A DNA stretch of 64,000 nt from assembly GCA_964249405.1 (NCBI GenBank), contig CAXUBX010000004.1, forward strand, positions 1-64,000, in the 5' to 3' direction. Both the position numbers and the translations under genes were made by a program. This DNA comes from CAXTPV01 sp964249405 (GTDB taxonomy: Bacteria; Pseudomonadota; Alphaproteobacteria; Acetobacterales; Acetobacteraceae). Shown here in pieces: positions 36,503 to 44,775 of the stretch (position 1 is its first letter; every line of letters starts with the position of its first letter). Under the pieces are notes generated by a model. The model saw nothing but the letters and a program-made list of their open reading frames with translations. It did not search any database and was not told the DNA's origin.

Positions 36503-37276
36503 TCAGAGGCCGGCGAACCAGGAGTAGCCTCGGCTTTCCCAGTAACCGCCGGGGTAGGTGTTCGTCACCTCGATCGCAGTGATCCATTTCGGGTTCTTGT
36601 AACCGAGCTTGGTCGACATCCGGAGCCGCAGCGGGTAGCCGAACGGGTCGGCAAGCGTCTCGCCGGCGTACGAGACCGCGAGCAGGGTCTGCGGATGAAG
36701 CGCGGTCGCCATGTCGATGCTGCTCGGATAGTCGTCCGCCGTCCTGAAGGCGACGTATCTGGCCTTCGTGTCGGCGCCGATGCGCTTCAGGAAGGTGCCG
36801 AGACGGACACCCGACCACTGGCCGATGTAGCTCCAGCCCTCGACGCAGACATGCTTGATGATCATCTGCGTCTGCGGGAGTGCGGTGATCGCCTCGACGG
36901 TCCAGGGCCGGCGGTCGGCGATCAGACCCGACAACTCCAGACGCCAGGTCTTGCCGTCGACGGGCTTGACCTTCGTCACGTCGTAGTAGGCGTTGAACTT
37001 CGGCGGCTTGAGGACCATCGACGCCGGATAGGTCGGTGCCAGCTTGTTCGGGTCGAACAGCAGAGCCTGGATGTCGTCGGTGAAGCCGGTGATCGCGAGC
37101 AGGGCCGACTGCACCGACGCGGGCCGCTGCAGATCACAGCCCGTGAGCATCGCGAGCGCACCGAGCGAGAGCCCGCCCCGGACGAAGCCGCGGCGCTCCA
37201 GCGAGCGGATCAGCCGCTTGTGGTCGTCGAGGACAGACCGTTGCGGGATCTCGTCCGGGCGGAACGGCGATCTCAT
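36503..37276 (-). CDS. Molybdopterin-dependent sulfoxide reductase (MsrP/YedY-like), exported
   Basis: A 257-residue periplasmic molybdoenzyme of the sulfite-oxidase fold; E. coli MsrP repairs oxidised methionine. The Mo-ligand Cys144 is in MIIKHVCVEGWSYIGQWSGV. The N-terminus has a twin-arginine-like SLERRGFVRGGLSLGALAML followed directly by the lipobox LTGC (Cys47), so a Tat-exported, lipid-anchored form is likely; typical MsrP is soluble. The protein is shorter than E. coli MsrP. Its start overlaps the cytochrome b stop by ATGA. The cofactor must be inserted before export. Confidence 0.88.
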   Translation of the reverse strand: MRSPFRPDEIPQRSVLDDHKRLIRSLERRGFVRGGLSLGALAMLTGCDLQRPASVQSALLAITGFTDDIQALLFDPNKLAPTYPASMVLKPPKFNAYYDVTKVKPVDGKTWRLELSGLIADRRPWTVEAITALPQTQMIIKHVCVEGWSYIGQWSGVRLGTFLKRIGADTKARYVAFRTADDYPSSIDMATALHPQTLLAVSYAGETLADPFGYPLRLRMSTKLGYKNPKWITAIEVTNTYPGGYWESRGYSWFAGL

Positions 37277-37926
37277 GGCTCGGCCGTCGTCCGGGGCAGC
37301 TTCGGGCCGCCGGTCAGCATCGCCCACAGGGTGCTCGGCACCAGCAGCGAAAGCATGACGTGCACCGCGAGGAAGCCGACGATCACGGCCATTCCGAGGA
37401 AATGGATGACCCGGGCGGTCTGGAACCCTCCCAGCAGCGATACGAGAGGCGAGAACTGGACCGGTTTCCAGATCGCAAGCCCGGTCACGACCTGCGAGAC
37501 GCCGGCGACGATGACGACGACATAGAGCAGCTTCTGGACCGCGTTGTAGGTGGTGAGGTCCTCGTGCTGGATCCGGAAGTGCAACGTATCGCGCACCGTG
37601 TGCACCAGTTCGACGAGGCGGATCGGCACGAGCCGCTCGCGGAACCGGCCGGTCGCCGCGCCGTAGGTCAGGTAGACGAGGCCGTTCAGGGCAAGCAGCC
37701 ACATTCCAGCGAAATGATAGTTCAGGCTCGGGGCCGCCCATTCCCCGAGCCTCAGGAAACCGGGGAACGAGAAGCCCCGGATGATGACGTCGTCGTCGTA
37801 GATGCCCCAGCCGGACGTGATCATGACGATCATGGCGAACGCGTTGATCCAGTGCATGATCCGGATCGGCAGAGGATGCAGTCGGCGACCGGTTCGCGTC
37901 GGCCTCGATGGCGCGGCATGGCTCAT
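37273..37926 (-). CDS. Cytochrome b561-type membrane subunit partner of the molybdoenzyme
   Basis: A 217-residue di-haem cytochrome b with four to five membrane helices. Candidate haem His are in RIMHWINAFAMIVM (near residue 25), LNYHFAGMWLLAL, ARVIHFLGMAVIV and FLAVHVMLSLLV. It belongs to the hydrogenase/b561 group rather than the MsrQ family that normally feeds MsrP electrons. The 4-bp overlap with the molybdoenzyme gene argues that it is the quinol-side donor. It is first in the operon cytochrome b, molybdoenzyme, GST, and is divergent from the PRC-barrel gene. Confidence 0.9.
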   Translation of the reverse strand: MSHAAPSRPTRTGRRLHPLPIRIMHWINAFAMIVMITSGWGIYDDDVIIRGFSFPGFLRLGEWAAPSLNYHFAGMWLLALNGLVYLTYGAATGRFRERLVPIRLVELVHTVRDTLHFRIQHEDLTTYNAVQKLLYVVVIVAGVSQVVTGLAIWKPVQFSPLVSLLGGFQTARVIHFLGMAVIVGFLAVHVMLSLLVPSTLWAMLTGGPKLPRTTAEP

Positions 37927-38052
37927 CGGTCGCGGTTCCTTGCCTGGTGGCCGTTCTTCGGAAAGGATGGACGCTTACGTGAAAACTCGTGACGCGGCCG
38001 TCGACCACACGGTCCGGAGAGGCCAGTGTCCCGAAGAGATCGGACGCAAGCG

Positions 38053-38511
38053 ATGAAGCAGGTCATTCGGCTGACGGTTTCCATGATTCTGCTGACGGGT
38101 CCTGTCTCGGCTCAGAGCCCGACGCCAGGCGGCATGCCGCCGCCGCCAGGCATGAGCCTGTCGCAATCCGCGGCGATGCGGTTCCCGCAGCCGGTGCGTG
38201 TCGGCGATCTGCTGCACCGGGCGGTGCTGCAGCCGGTTCCCAGCCAGATCCGGCTGGGCACCGTCCGCGAGGTGGTGCGCGACCGCAGTGACCGGGTCGG
38301 GATCGTCGTCCAGTACGGGGGCGTCCTCGGCGTGGGCGGACGTCCGATACTGGTTCCGGTGGATGCCATGGTCCTGCTCGGGCAGGACATGGAAATCGTC
38401 GCCTTCACGCCGCGACAGCTTCGCCGGTTTCCGACCTTCTCGGCGGCACATACCACGGTCGTTCCTCCCGACACGATCATCAGGGTCGGCCTCGCGAAAC
38501 CCTCGCACTGA
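38053..38511 (+). CDS. Exported PRC-barrel domain protein
   Basis: A 152-residue protein with a signal peptide (MKQVIRLTVSMILLTGPVSAQS, quoted in two parts of the same stretch) and a Pro/Gly/Met-rich linker (GGMPPPPGM). A PRC-barrel-like domain follows: IRLGTVREVVRDRSDRVGIVV, VPVDAMVLLGQDMEIVAFT. PRC barrels are small beta domains found in proteins that bind other proteins or surfaces. The function is unknown. It is divergent from the cytochrome b/molybdoenzyme operon and is followed by a 275-bp gap in which I see nothing clear. Confidence 0.75.
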   Translation: MKQVIRLTVSMILLTGPVSAQSPTPGGMPPPPGMSLSQSAAMRFPQPVRVGDLLHRAVLQPVPSQIRLGTVREVVRDRSDRVGIVVQYGGVLGVGGRPILVPVDAMVLLGQDMEIVAFTPRQLRRFPTFSAAHTTVVPPDTIIRVGLAKPSH

Positions 38512-38786
38512 GACTTCTTCCCGCACACCGGACCGGTCAAGCTCTTCCTCGCGACCGATGGTCTCCCGAAGCCGCGACCGCGGTCCGCTCCGCGAAGCGA
38601 CGCCGCTGGCACAACTCGGGTGGCCGCCTCGAAAAGTCTCGTTTCCTGGCGGGGGTCTCACGATCGTATTTCATTGCATCCTCGATGCGGGTCCGGCGCT
38701 TGCGCGAGCGCCGCACGCGACGCACCTCGTCCCGGCGTGAGCGTCCTGCACTCGCAGGATGGCTCGATCGCCGGAGGCGGCCCCGG

Positions 38787-39440
38787 ATGACCAACCCGAT
38801 CGGTGACACGATCCGCTTCCTCGTTGGCAATACCGGCGACTACGACCGTTTCGGACCGGAGAAATACCTCTCCGTCGGCTTCTACCTGATCCTCCTCGCG
38901 GCCGGGCTCTACGTCGCCTACCGGAACTGGGCGGAGGATCCGCTGCAGCGGACGTGGAAGAACGCCGCGGTGATGACGATGCGCATGCTGGCCGCGGGCA
39001 TGTGGTTCCAGGGAACGATCTGGAAACTCCCGCTGCCGGTGTCGGCAGGCTTCCATTTCTGGCTGGCCCAGGAAGGCAAGTTCAGCGCGATCCCTCTCCA
39101 CGCTGCCCTCGTCCGCGATGTCTTCGTGCCGGGCATCGGCGTTCTGCAGCCGCTGGTGTACCTGCTGGAGATCCTCTTCACCGTGTCGCTCACCCTCGGG
39201 CTCGCCGTGCGGCTGACGGGCGTCATCGCAGTCCTGTTCACGATCCAGCTCTGGATCGGTCTCTACAACGACCCGACGGAATGGCCCTGGACCTACATGG
39301 CCATCATCTTCGCGCACGGCATGTTCGCGACCGCCGAGGCCGGACGCAGCTTCGGCCTCGACAATCTGTTCCGTCTTCGCAATGCGGCGATCCTTCGCGG
39401 CAACGGCGTATTGTCGACGGCCTACCGTCTGGCGTCCTGA
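38787..39440 (+). CDS. DoxX family membrane protein
   Basis: A 217-residue inner-membrane protein with four to five hydrophobic segments and a long, charged N-terminus (IRFLVGNTGDYDRFGPEKYL). The pattern LLAAGLYVAYRNW, GMWFQGTIWKLPLP, LLEILFTVSLTLGLAVRLTGVIAVLFTIQLWIGLY (part) fits the DoxX/DoxD group, in which some members are thiosulfate:quinone oxidoreductase subunits. No partner subunit is near. GGAGG precedes ATG 38787. It stands alone between the PRC-barrel gene and the convergent glycosyltransferase operon. Confidence 0.78.
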   Translation: MTNPIGDTIRFLVGNTGDYDRFGPEKYLSVGFYLILLAAGLYVAYRNWAEDPLQRTWKNAAVMTMRMLAAGMWFQGTIWKLPLPVSAGFHFWLAQEGKFSAIPLHAALVRDVFVPGIGVLQPLVYLLEILFTVSLTLGLAVRLTGVIAVLFTIQLWIGLYNDPTEWPWTYMAIIFAHGMFATAEAGRSFGLDNLFRLRNAAILRGNGVLSTAYRLAS

Positions 39441-39544
39441 GCGAGGTCACCGGTCCGGGCCCGTTCGGATGCGGTCTCGACATGCGCGTCATGCGAGGGA
39501 CGGTGCTTCGTCCCGCTCTCGGGGCCGGTCGGCCGGGCTGCGCG

Positions 39545-40297
39545 TCAGGCGCTCCCGGCCGTCGCGGCAGCGGCCCGCGAGCGGCGCCGCTCGCGCATCA
39601 CGGCGGACCCGGCACGGACCAGCACGGCACCGAGCCGCCCAGTCGTCCGGAGCGTGCCGCGGAGATTGCCCGCGACCTTGGAGCTTCCGGCCGTCCGGCA
39701 GCGATACGGAAGCTCCACCTCCCGGACGCGGAGGCCGGCGGCCGCGGCCCGGACCTGCATCTCGAGGTTCCACCCGTAGGTCATTTCCGTCATCCCGAGC
39801 CGGTCGAGCGTGTCGATGCGGACGGCGCGGAACGCGCACATGTCGCGGAACCTCGTTCCCGTCAGAGCACCGACAAGGAGCCCGATCGCGTGGCCCGCGA
39901 CCACCTGGTGGAAGCCCATGCTGCCTGCCTCGCGCCCGTGCGCCGAGCGCCACGCGAGCACGAGATCGGCATCGCCCGCCATCACCGGACCCGTGATCTC
40001 CTCCGCGCGCTCCACCTCGTCGCTGCCGTCGCCATCGAGGAACAGCACGATCTCCGCCCCGAGCGCCCGCGCCCGCTCGACGCCGCTCGCGCAGGCACGC
40101 CCGTAGCCTCGGCGACCCTCGCGCACCACGACCGCGCCGGCCGCTTCGGCCTCGGCGATCGTGCCGTCGCGGCTGCCGCCATCCACCACCAGAACGTGCC
40201 CGATCCGTGCCCGCGGCAGGCGCCGGATCACCGGTCCGATCGCGCCCTCCTCCTCGAACACCGGGATCACGGCGGCGACCAGGCCGGCGTCCGCCAT
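39545..40297 (-). CDS. Glycosyltransferase family 2 (polyprenyl-phosphate sugar transferase-like)
   Basis: A 250-residue GT-A enzyme: AAVIPVFEEEGAIGPVIRRLP, then VLVVDGGSRDGT, EGRRGYGRACASGVERA and VLFLDGDGSDEVE (DxD-like metal site), ending with MTYGWNLEMQVRAAAAGLRV. The pattern is that of dolichyl/polyprenyl-phosphate mannose or glucose synthases, without C-terminal membrane helices. It is the last gene of a four-gene operon; its ATG (40297) lies 2 bp after the radical-SAM stop. It could make the lipid-linked sugar used by the GT87-like protein of the same operon. Confidence 0.9.
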   Translation of the reverse strand: MADAGLVAAVIPVFEEEGAIGPVIRRLPRARIGHVLVVDGGSRDGTIAEAEAAGAVVVREGRRGYGRACASGVERARALGAEIVLFLDGDGSDEVERAEEITGPVMAGDADLVLAWRSAHGREAGSMGFHQVVAGHAIGLLVGALTGTRFRDMCAFRAVRIDTLDRLGMTEMTYGWNLEMQVRAAAAGLRVREVELPYRCRTAGSSKVAGNLRGTLRTTGRLGAVLVRAGSAVMRERRRSRAAAATAGSA

Positions 40298-40299
40298 GC

Positions 40300-41364
40300 C
40301 TACAGGCTCCAGCGAAGACCGCATCCCTGGCAGGGCTTCGGCGGAGTGTCGCTCAGCAACCCGGCACGGAAGTCCTTGTAGGCCGGCCCGTTCCAGATCT
40401 CCCGGATCGTCTGCTGGGTCGCGTCGCCGAGCGTGTAGGTGCTGTAGCCGCGCGCCGAGAACGGCGCGATGCAGCACGGAAGCGCCCGCCCATGTGCGGT
40501 GAAATACATCAGCGACCACGGACGTCGACAGAGCGACCAGGGCTGGTTGTCGTCGGCGCGCTTCAGGCTGAGCCCGGGTTCGGTCGCACCCGAGGCGTCG
40601 AGGGTCACGCCGAGCGTCGCCCCGAGCACCGTTGCGGCCTCGATCGCCGCCTGTTCCTCGGCGCGCGTCTGCTCGAACAGCGAGCTCTCGGCACGGGCCA
40701 TGCCGAACCCCGCCTCGTCGAACACGAGGCGCTGCAGATGAACCTCGGCGACACCCATGCCGGCTGCGAGATGGACGAAGTCCGGAAGCTGCTGGACCGT
40801 TTCCTTGAGCCCGGTCAGCCACAACGAAACGCGCGGCGTCGTGGTGTCGTGCCGCTTCTGGTAGTCGGTGAACTTCCGGACGTCGCGGACGATCCGATCG
40901 AAGAAATCCTTGCCGCGCACCAGCGCGTAGGTCTTGGCGTCGGCGGCATCGAGCGAGACGCGAAGCTCGTCGAGCCCGCTTTCCACCAGCTCGGGAAACT
41001 TGCGGGGGTTCAGCAGCGTGCCGTTCGTGTTGAACAGGACGTAGACCCCGCGGTCCTTCAGGTAGCGGACCATGCGAGGGAGATCGCGCACCAGCATCGG
41101 CTCGCCGACCCCGTGCAGCACGGCACGGCTGACATTCGGGACCTGGTCGACGATCCGGGTGAACAGCTCCCAGCTCATGTCGGCCGGCGGCTCGAGAGCC
41201 TCGAAGGTCCGCGGGCAGGTCTCGCAGAGCAGATTGCAGCGGTTGGTCACCTCCAGGTAGAGGCAGACCGGAGGCCCTTCCGCCTCGACCGACCGTGTCG
41301 GACCGACCTGCTCGAAGTAGCGGCGGGGGTCGCGGACCGGCGGCGTCGTGACATCGATGGTCAT
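40300..41364 (-). CDS. Radical SAM protein with SPASM-like C-terminus
   Basis: A 354-residue iron-sulfur enzyme. The radical SAM cluster motif is CNLLCETC (CxxxCxxC) preceded by YLEVTNR; downstream are HGVGEPML (the GGE-like SAM contact), FNTNGTLL and LRVSLDAADAKTYALVRG. The C-terminus has a run of Cys (CRRPWSLMYFTAHGRALPCC, then PCQGCGL) that would bind auxiliary clusters as in SPASM proteins. Substrate is unknown; relatives modify peptides, sugars or lipids. Overlapping genes on both sides (ATGA with the GT87 gene, near-contact with GT2) place it firmly in the glycosyltransferase operon. Confidence 0.9.
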   Translation of the reverse strand: MTIDVTTPPVRDPRRYFEQVGPTRSVEAEGPPVCLYLEVTNRCNLLCETCPRTFEALEPPADMSWELFTRIVDQVPNVSRAVLHGVGEPMLVRDLPRMVRYLKDRGVYVLFNTNGTLLNPRKFPELVESGLDELRVSLDAADAKTYALVRGKDFFDRIVRDVRKFTDYQKRHDTTTPRVSLWLTGLKETVQQLPDFVHLAAGMGVAEVHLQRLVFDEAGFGMARAESSLFEQTRAEEQAAIEAATVLGATLGVTLDASGATEPGLSLKRADDNQPWSLCRRPWSLMYFTAHGRALPCCIAPFSARGYSTYTLGDATQQTIREIWNGPAYKDFRAGLLSDTPPKPCQGCGLRWSL

Positions 41365-42728
41365 GGGGATCTCCCGGACGGGACAAGCGCGGTTCCGAAG
41401 GGCAGGATGCCGCGCCGGAGGTCGAAACAGGCGAGCAGCAACGCCGGTGCATACACGATCGATGGCCAGACGAAGAACTCGTGCCAGGGATCCAGATAAA
41501 GAGCCATCGGGGCCACCGACAACCACAACACGCACCAGGCGGGAGCGATCGCGGCGAAAACACCGAGAAAAGGGAAATACCACGGATAGTGCGGGCTCAG
41601 CAGCAGGAGCGTGACGCCGGCAAGACAACCGGCCCGGGCCGCGACCTCGACCGCCTCGCCCGGCCCGTCGGGCGCAGTCCGGCGCGCGAGCCCGACCAGC
41701 AGCGCCAATCCGCCGAGCAGAAGGACGGTCGCGGCGGCGTAGAGCGGGACGGAGGCCGCCGGAAGCGGGCCGAACCGCTGCAGCCCCGCCAGGATCCACA
41801 AGCCCTGTCCGTCCCGCAGGCCTTCCTCGCCCCCGTAGGCGCCGAGAAAGCCGAACACGTGGCGTAGGCCGACCCCGAAGAACGGGATGTAGAGCAGCAC
41901 GATGGTCGCCACGATCGCCGCCGGCAGGCGCCACCGCCACCGCCAGAACGCGGGAACGATCGCCGCCGGCAGGAACTTGACCAGGACCGCCGCCCCGAGC
42001 GCGACACCGCTCCACCCGTCCCGACCAAGGCCGCGGGCGAGCAGGGCGACGCCGATCAGGCCGATCGCGGCGGCATCGACATGGCCGTTTCCGGCGTAGC
42101 ACCAGGCCGCGAGCGGGTTCCACGCGTAGAGGAGGATCCGGGAGGCCGGCAGCCCGGCACGCGGAAGGAGGACGGCCAGCGAAGAGACGGCCAGCACCTC
42201 GCACAGCACGGCGCCGATCTTGACCGCACGGGGCGATTGCCTGATCGAGGCGACCAGCCGGAACAGGACCTGGGCGGTCGGCGGATAGATCGTCCGTGCG
42301 TAGGTGCGGCGGTTGACATGGTCGAAGATCGCATGGTCGCGAAGCCCGGCGAGGGCGGGATCGGCGGGGATGTAGCGATACGGGTTGATGCCGGCGAGCT
42401 GCACCCGCCCGTCCCAGACGTAGCGGAACAGATCGCTCGACAGGAAAGGCGGTGCGAGGAGCGGCGGCACACGCATCAGTCCCGCGACGACCAGCACCAG
42501 CGCCAGCGTTCCCCGGCCGCCCGGGTGCCGGAGCACCAGGGCGCAGGCGGCGAGAAAGGCGGCGCCGGCCAGCGCCATCACACCCACGAACAGGTTGACG
42601 CGCGCGATCGAGCCGACGCTGTCGGCGCCCGGCACGTGCAGTCCGAGGCCGATCAGCACCAGTCCCACGGTCGACGCACCGAGAACCCCGAGGAGGATCG
42701 TCGCCCGCCGCGCCGGACCCTCAGCCAT
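41361..42728 (-). CDS. GT87/DUF2029-like membrane mannosyltransferase
   Basis: A 455-residue polytopic GT-C fold protein with about 10-12 helices. The periplasmic catalytic loop is seen as LSSDLFRYVWDGRVQLAGINPYRY (Asp in the DxxRYxWDG region), followed by YPPTAQVLFR and YAWNPLAAWCYAGNGHVDAAAIG. These are hallmarks of polyprenyl-phosphate-dependent alpha-mannosyltransferases and relatives. It overlaps its upstream neighbour by 8 bp and the downstream radical-SAM gene by ATGA. It probably takes a lipid-linked sugar, perhaps made by the GT2 enzyme, and transfers it outside the membrane. Confidence 0.85.
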   Translation of the reverse strand: MAEGPARRATILLGVLGASTVGLVLIGLGLHVPGADSVGSIARVNLFVGVMALAGAAFLAACALVLRHPGGRGTLALVLVVAGLMRVPPLLAPPFLSSDLFRYVWDGRVQLAGINPYRYIPADPALAGLRDHAIFDHVNRRTYARTIYPPTAQVLFRLVASIRQSPRAVKIGAVLCEVLAVSSLAVLLPRAGLPASRILLYAWNPLAAWCYAGNGHVDAAAIGLIGVALLARGLGRDGWSGVALGAAVLVKFLPAAIVPAFWRWRWRLPAAIVATIVLLYIPFFGVGLRHVFGFLGAYGGEEGLRDGQGLWILAGLQRFGPLPAASVPLYAAATVLLLGGLALLVGLARRTAPDGPGEAVEVAARAGCLAGVTLLLLSPHYPWYFPFLGVFAAIAPAWCVLWLSVAPMALYLDPWHEFFVWPSIVYAPALLLACFDLRRGILPFGTALVPSGRSP

Positions 42729-43512
42729 CGGAGCAACCGCGTCGCGGAACCGGCGAGTCTCGATCCGGCTCGGCGATCCGTTCCGTCGAGAGACCGAGGC
42801 GCGCGACGCAGGCTCGCGTGGCCGGCGCCGCATAGCCGTCTCCCTGTCCCGACCGGAACTCCGTCAGCAGGCGATGCAACGAGGGCCCGTCGTCGACGTC
42901 GTACCAGGTCGGCAGCTCCACGAGCTCGAGGCCGATCGAGCGCGCCCGGACGCGCGTGTCCTCGGCGACGCTGGTGGTGCTCCAGGCGATGTCGCGGAAC
43001 AGCGCCGCATGGGCCCGCTTGACGCCGAGCAGGTAGTAGCCGCCGTCCTCGGCGGCGCCGAGCACCGCCCGATCCCCGTCTTCCGCGAGCAGCCGCGCGG
43101 CGCGCACCAGGTAGGAGGTGGGCAGCGTCGGACCATCCGAGTTCAGCACGCACGCCGAACCGTGCCCGGCCGCGAGGAGATCGCGGACCGCCTGCAGGAG
43201 ACAGCGTCCGAACCCCTCGACCCCGTCCGGCATCGGCCCGGTTCCGTCCGCCAGCACGAGGCCGGTCCCGCTCGCCAAGTGGGGCGTGAGCAGGGGCTCG
43301 AGCCCGGACGGTGCATAGGCGACGAACGGACGGATCGCGGCCTGCCGCCCGGCGAGCGCGAGGTTCTCGGTGGTGTCACGCAGGAACGCGGCACTGAGCG
43401 CGGCCGCCTGTTCCGGAGAGACGGTCGGGACCAGGCGTGTCTTCGACCGGCCCGCACGTGGCGCCTTGCCCATCACCGCGATCGCGCACGTGGTCGACGA
43501 CCGATCGCTCAT
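42721..43512 (-). CDS. DUF2064/TIGR04282-type nucleotidyl- or glycosyl-transferase-like protein
   Basis: A 263-residue protein related to CofC/GT-A nucleotidyltransferases. The opening CAIAVMGKAPRAGRSKTRLVPTVSPEQAA, the VLNSDGPTLPTSYL (DxP metal site), GAAEDGGYYLLGVK and DTRVRARSIGLELVELPTWYDVDD are diagnostic. This family is catalogued as 'transferase 1, rSAM/selenodomain-associated', and here it again sits with a radical SAM gene. It leads the operon, with no clear ribosome-binding site but a hairpin abutting its ATG at 43512. Confidence 0.88.
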   Translation of the reverse strand: MSDRSSTTCAIAVMGKAPRAGRSKTRLVPTVSPEQAAALSAAFLRDTTENLALAGRQAAIRPFVAYAPSGLEPLLTPHLASGTGLVLADGTGPMPDGVEGFGRCLLQAVRDLLAAGHGSACVLNSDGPTLPTSYLVRAARLLAEDGDRAVLGAAEDGGYYLLGVKRAHAALFRDIAWSTTSVAEDTRVRARSIGLELVELPTWYDVDDGPSLHRLLTEFRSGQGDGYAAPATRACVARLGLSTERIAEPDRDSPVPRRGCSDG

Positions 43513-43533
43513 TCGCCGGACGGTATCCGGCGA
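43513..43533 (-). promoter_or_regulatory. Hairpin abutting the start codon of the glycosyltransferase operon
   Basis: TCGCCGGA-CGGTA-TCCGGCGA is an 8-bp perfect inverted repeat ending directly against the ATG at 43512. On the mRNA it would fold in the ribosome landing zone, where no Shine-Dalgarno sequence is seen. It may limit initiation or be a protein site. Confidence 0.4.
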
Positions 43534-43646
43534 TGGTGACCATCCGTGAGCATCAGGTCGTCTCCTCCGGCAGGCGAGACCGGTCGGCACAGGGTTGCGG
43601 CGTCGCGGCCGTGCCGAGGGTTCGGAACGCCAACGGCATTGCGTAG

Positions 43647-43660
43647 GTTTGCCTGCAAAC
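43647..43660. promoter_or_regulatory. Palindrome between araC-type gene and glycosyltransferase operon
   Basis: GTTTGCCTGCAAAC, a perfect 6-bp inverted repeat with a 2-bp centre, lies 22 bp after the regulator's stop and 135 bp before the operon's first ATG. It is suited to a dimeric regulator and may control the operon. Confidence 0.4.
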
Positions 43661-43682
43661 GGGTGTGCCGCAAGGTGACGCC

Positions 43683-44603
43683 CTATCGCCGACGGAACTC
43701 GCGCCGGTAGGCGAGCGCCGTCATGCCGACATGCTTGCGAAACAGCACGCCGAGCCGTCCCGCATCGAACCCGACCGCGAGCGCGACGCCGGCGACCGTC
43801 AGATCGCTGCCGGCCAGCAGGTCGCAGGCACGCTGGATCCGGAGATCGGTCAGATAGGCCACCGGGCTGCGGCCGGTCGATTGATGGAACGCCTTGAAGA
43901 ACTGCGCGCGGCTCAGCCCGGTCAGTCCGATCAGGGTCGAGAGCGCCACATCCTCGGCGAGATTCGCTCGCATGTAGTCGCCGATGCGCCGCAACTGCCA
44001 GCCGGCGAGACCACCCTTCGCCGCGCCGACCGGCGTCACCTGCCCACCGGCGTGCGAACGAAGACTGGAGAAGCGGCGGAGGAGCGTGCACGACAGCACC
44101 ATCAGGAGGCTGTCGCGGTAGAGCCGGCCGCCTTGCGGGAGCTCGAGCTCGGAGAGGAGCGTTCCGAACAGCCTGCCCGCGAAGTCGCCGCCGACGCCGA
44201 CCACCGGCTCGAGACGAAGCGTGCCGGGCTCCCGGTCGAATTCCTCCACCGCGATCCGCCGGAGAAAGGCGTCCGGCAGGACGAGATGGGCGAACTCGAC
44301 CGGCCCTTCCGTGGACCACCGGAAGGGTTCGAAGGCCGGCATGAGGGTGATCGTGTTCTCCGCCACCTCGAAGCGCGCCGAGCGACGGCCCTGGCTGCGG
44401 GTGACCTGCTTCGGGCCGCCGAGATGGACCGCGATGACGTTCTCGCGGAGCGGTGGCTGGTTCAGATCGCCGGCGATGTCGCGAAAGCGCCGGAGCGCGC
44501 CGCCTCGACCCCCGTCGAGGGTCCGCGTGAGCGACGCGCCCGACAGCCTCGCATGCCACGCCGAAACCGCGATCGCCGATGCCTTCCGATGATCCTGCTG
44601 CAT
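43683..44603 (-). CDS. AraC family transcriptional regulator
   Basis: A 306-residue regulator. The last 100 residues are two helix-turn-helix units: LRRIGDYMRANLAEDVALSTLIGLTGLSRAQFFKAFHQSTGRSPVAYL (part) and IQRACDLLAGSDLTVAGVALAVGFDAGRLGVLFRKHVGMT, ending YRREFRRR. The N-terminal part (ENVIAVHLGGPKQVTRSQGRRS, TLMPAFEPFRWSTEGPVEFAHLVL) resembles the beta-barrel sensor of some AraC proteins. It uses ATG 44603. It lies just upstream of the glycosyltransferase/radical-SAM operon in the same direction, a natural candidate regulator. Ligand unknown. Confidence 0.9.
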   Translation of the reverse strand: MQQDHRKASAIAVSAWHARLSGASLTRTLDGGRGGALRRFRDIAGDLNQPPLRENVIAVHLGGPKQVTRSQGRRSARFEVAENTITLMPAFEPFRWSTEGPVEFAHLVLPDAFLRRIAVEEFDREPGTLRLEPVVGVGGDFAGRLFGTLLSELELPQGGRLYRDSLLMVLSCTLLRRFSSLRSHAGGQVTPVGAAKGGLAGWQLRRIGDYMRANLAEDVALSTLIGLTGLSRAQFFKAFHQSTGRSPVAYLTDLRIQRACDLLAGSDLTVAGVALAVGFDAGRLGVLFRKHVGMTALAYRREFRRR

Positions 44604-44775
44604 GAACGTTCCGGTCCGACCTCGTCGGTGGAGGGGTTCGTCGCGGCCGGACGACCCGTTACACTGGCCGAAGCCGCATGGTGGCCGATCGGTGTCGCGG
44701 CGATGGTTCAATTCGCCGGGCGGCCGCACGTCCGGCGACGGGACCCGAAGTACACGCCTGGCCGATCCAACTCGA

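Noticed and set aside
38512..38786. Possible gene or RNA between the PRC-barrel and DoxX genes
   Set aside because: No frame with a good start, and no hairpin with a clear loop and tail.
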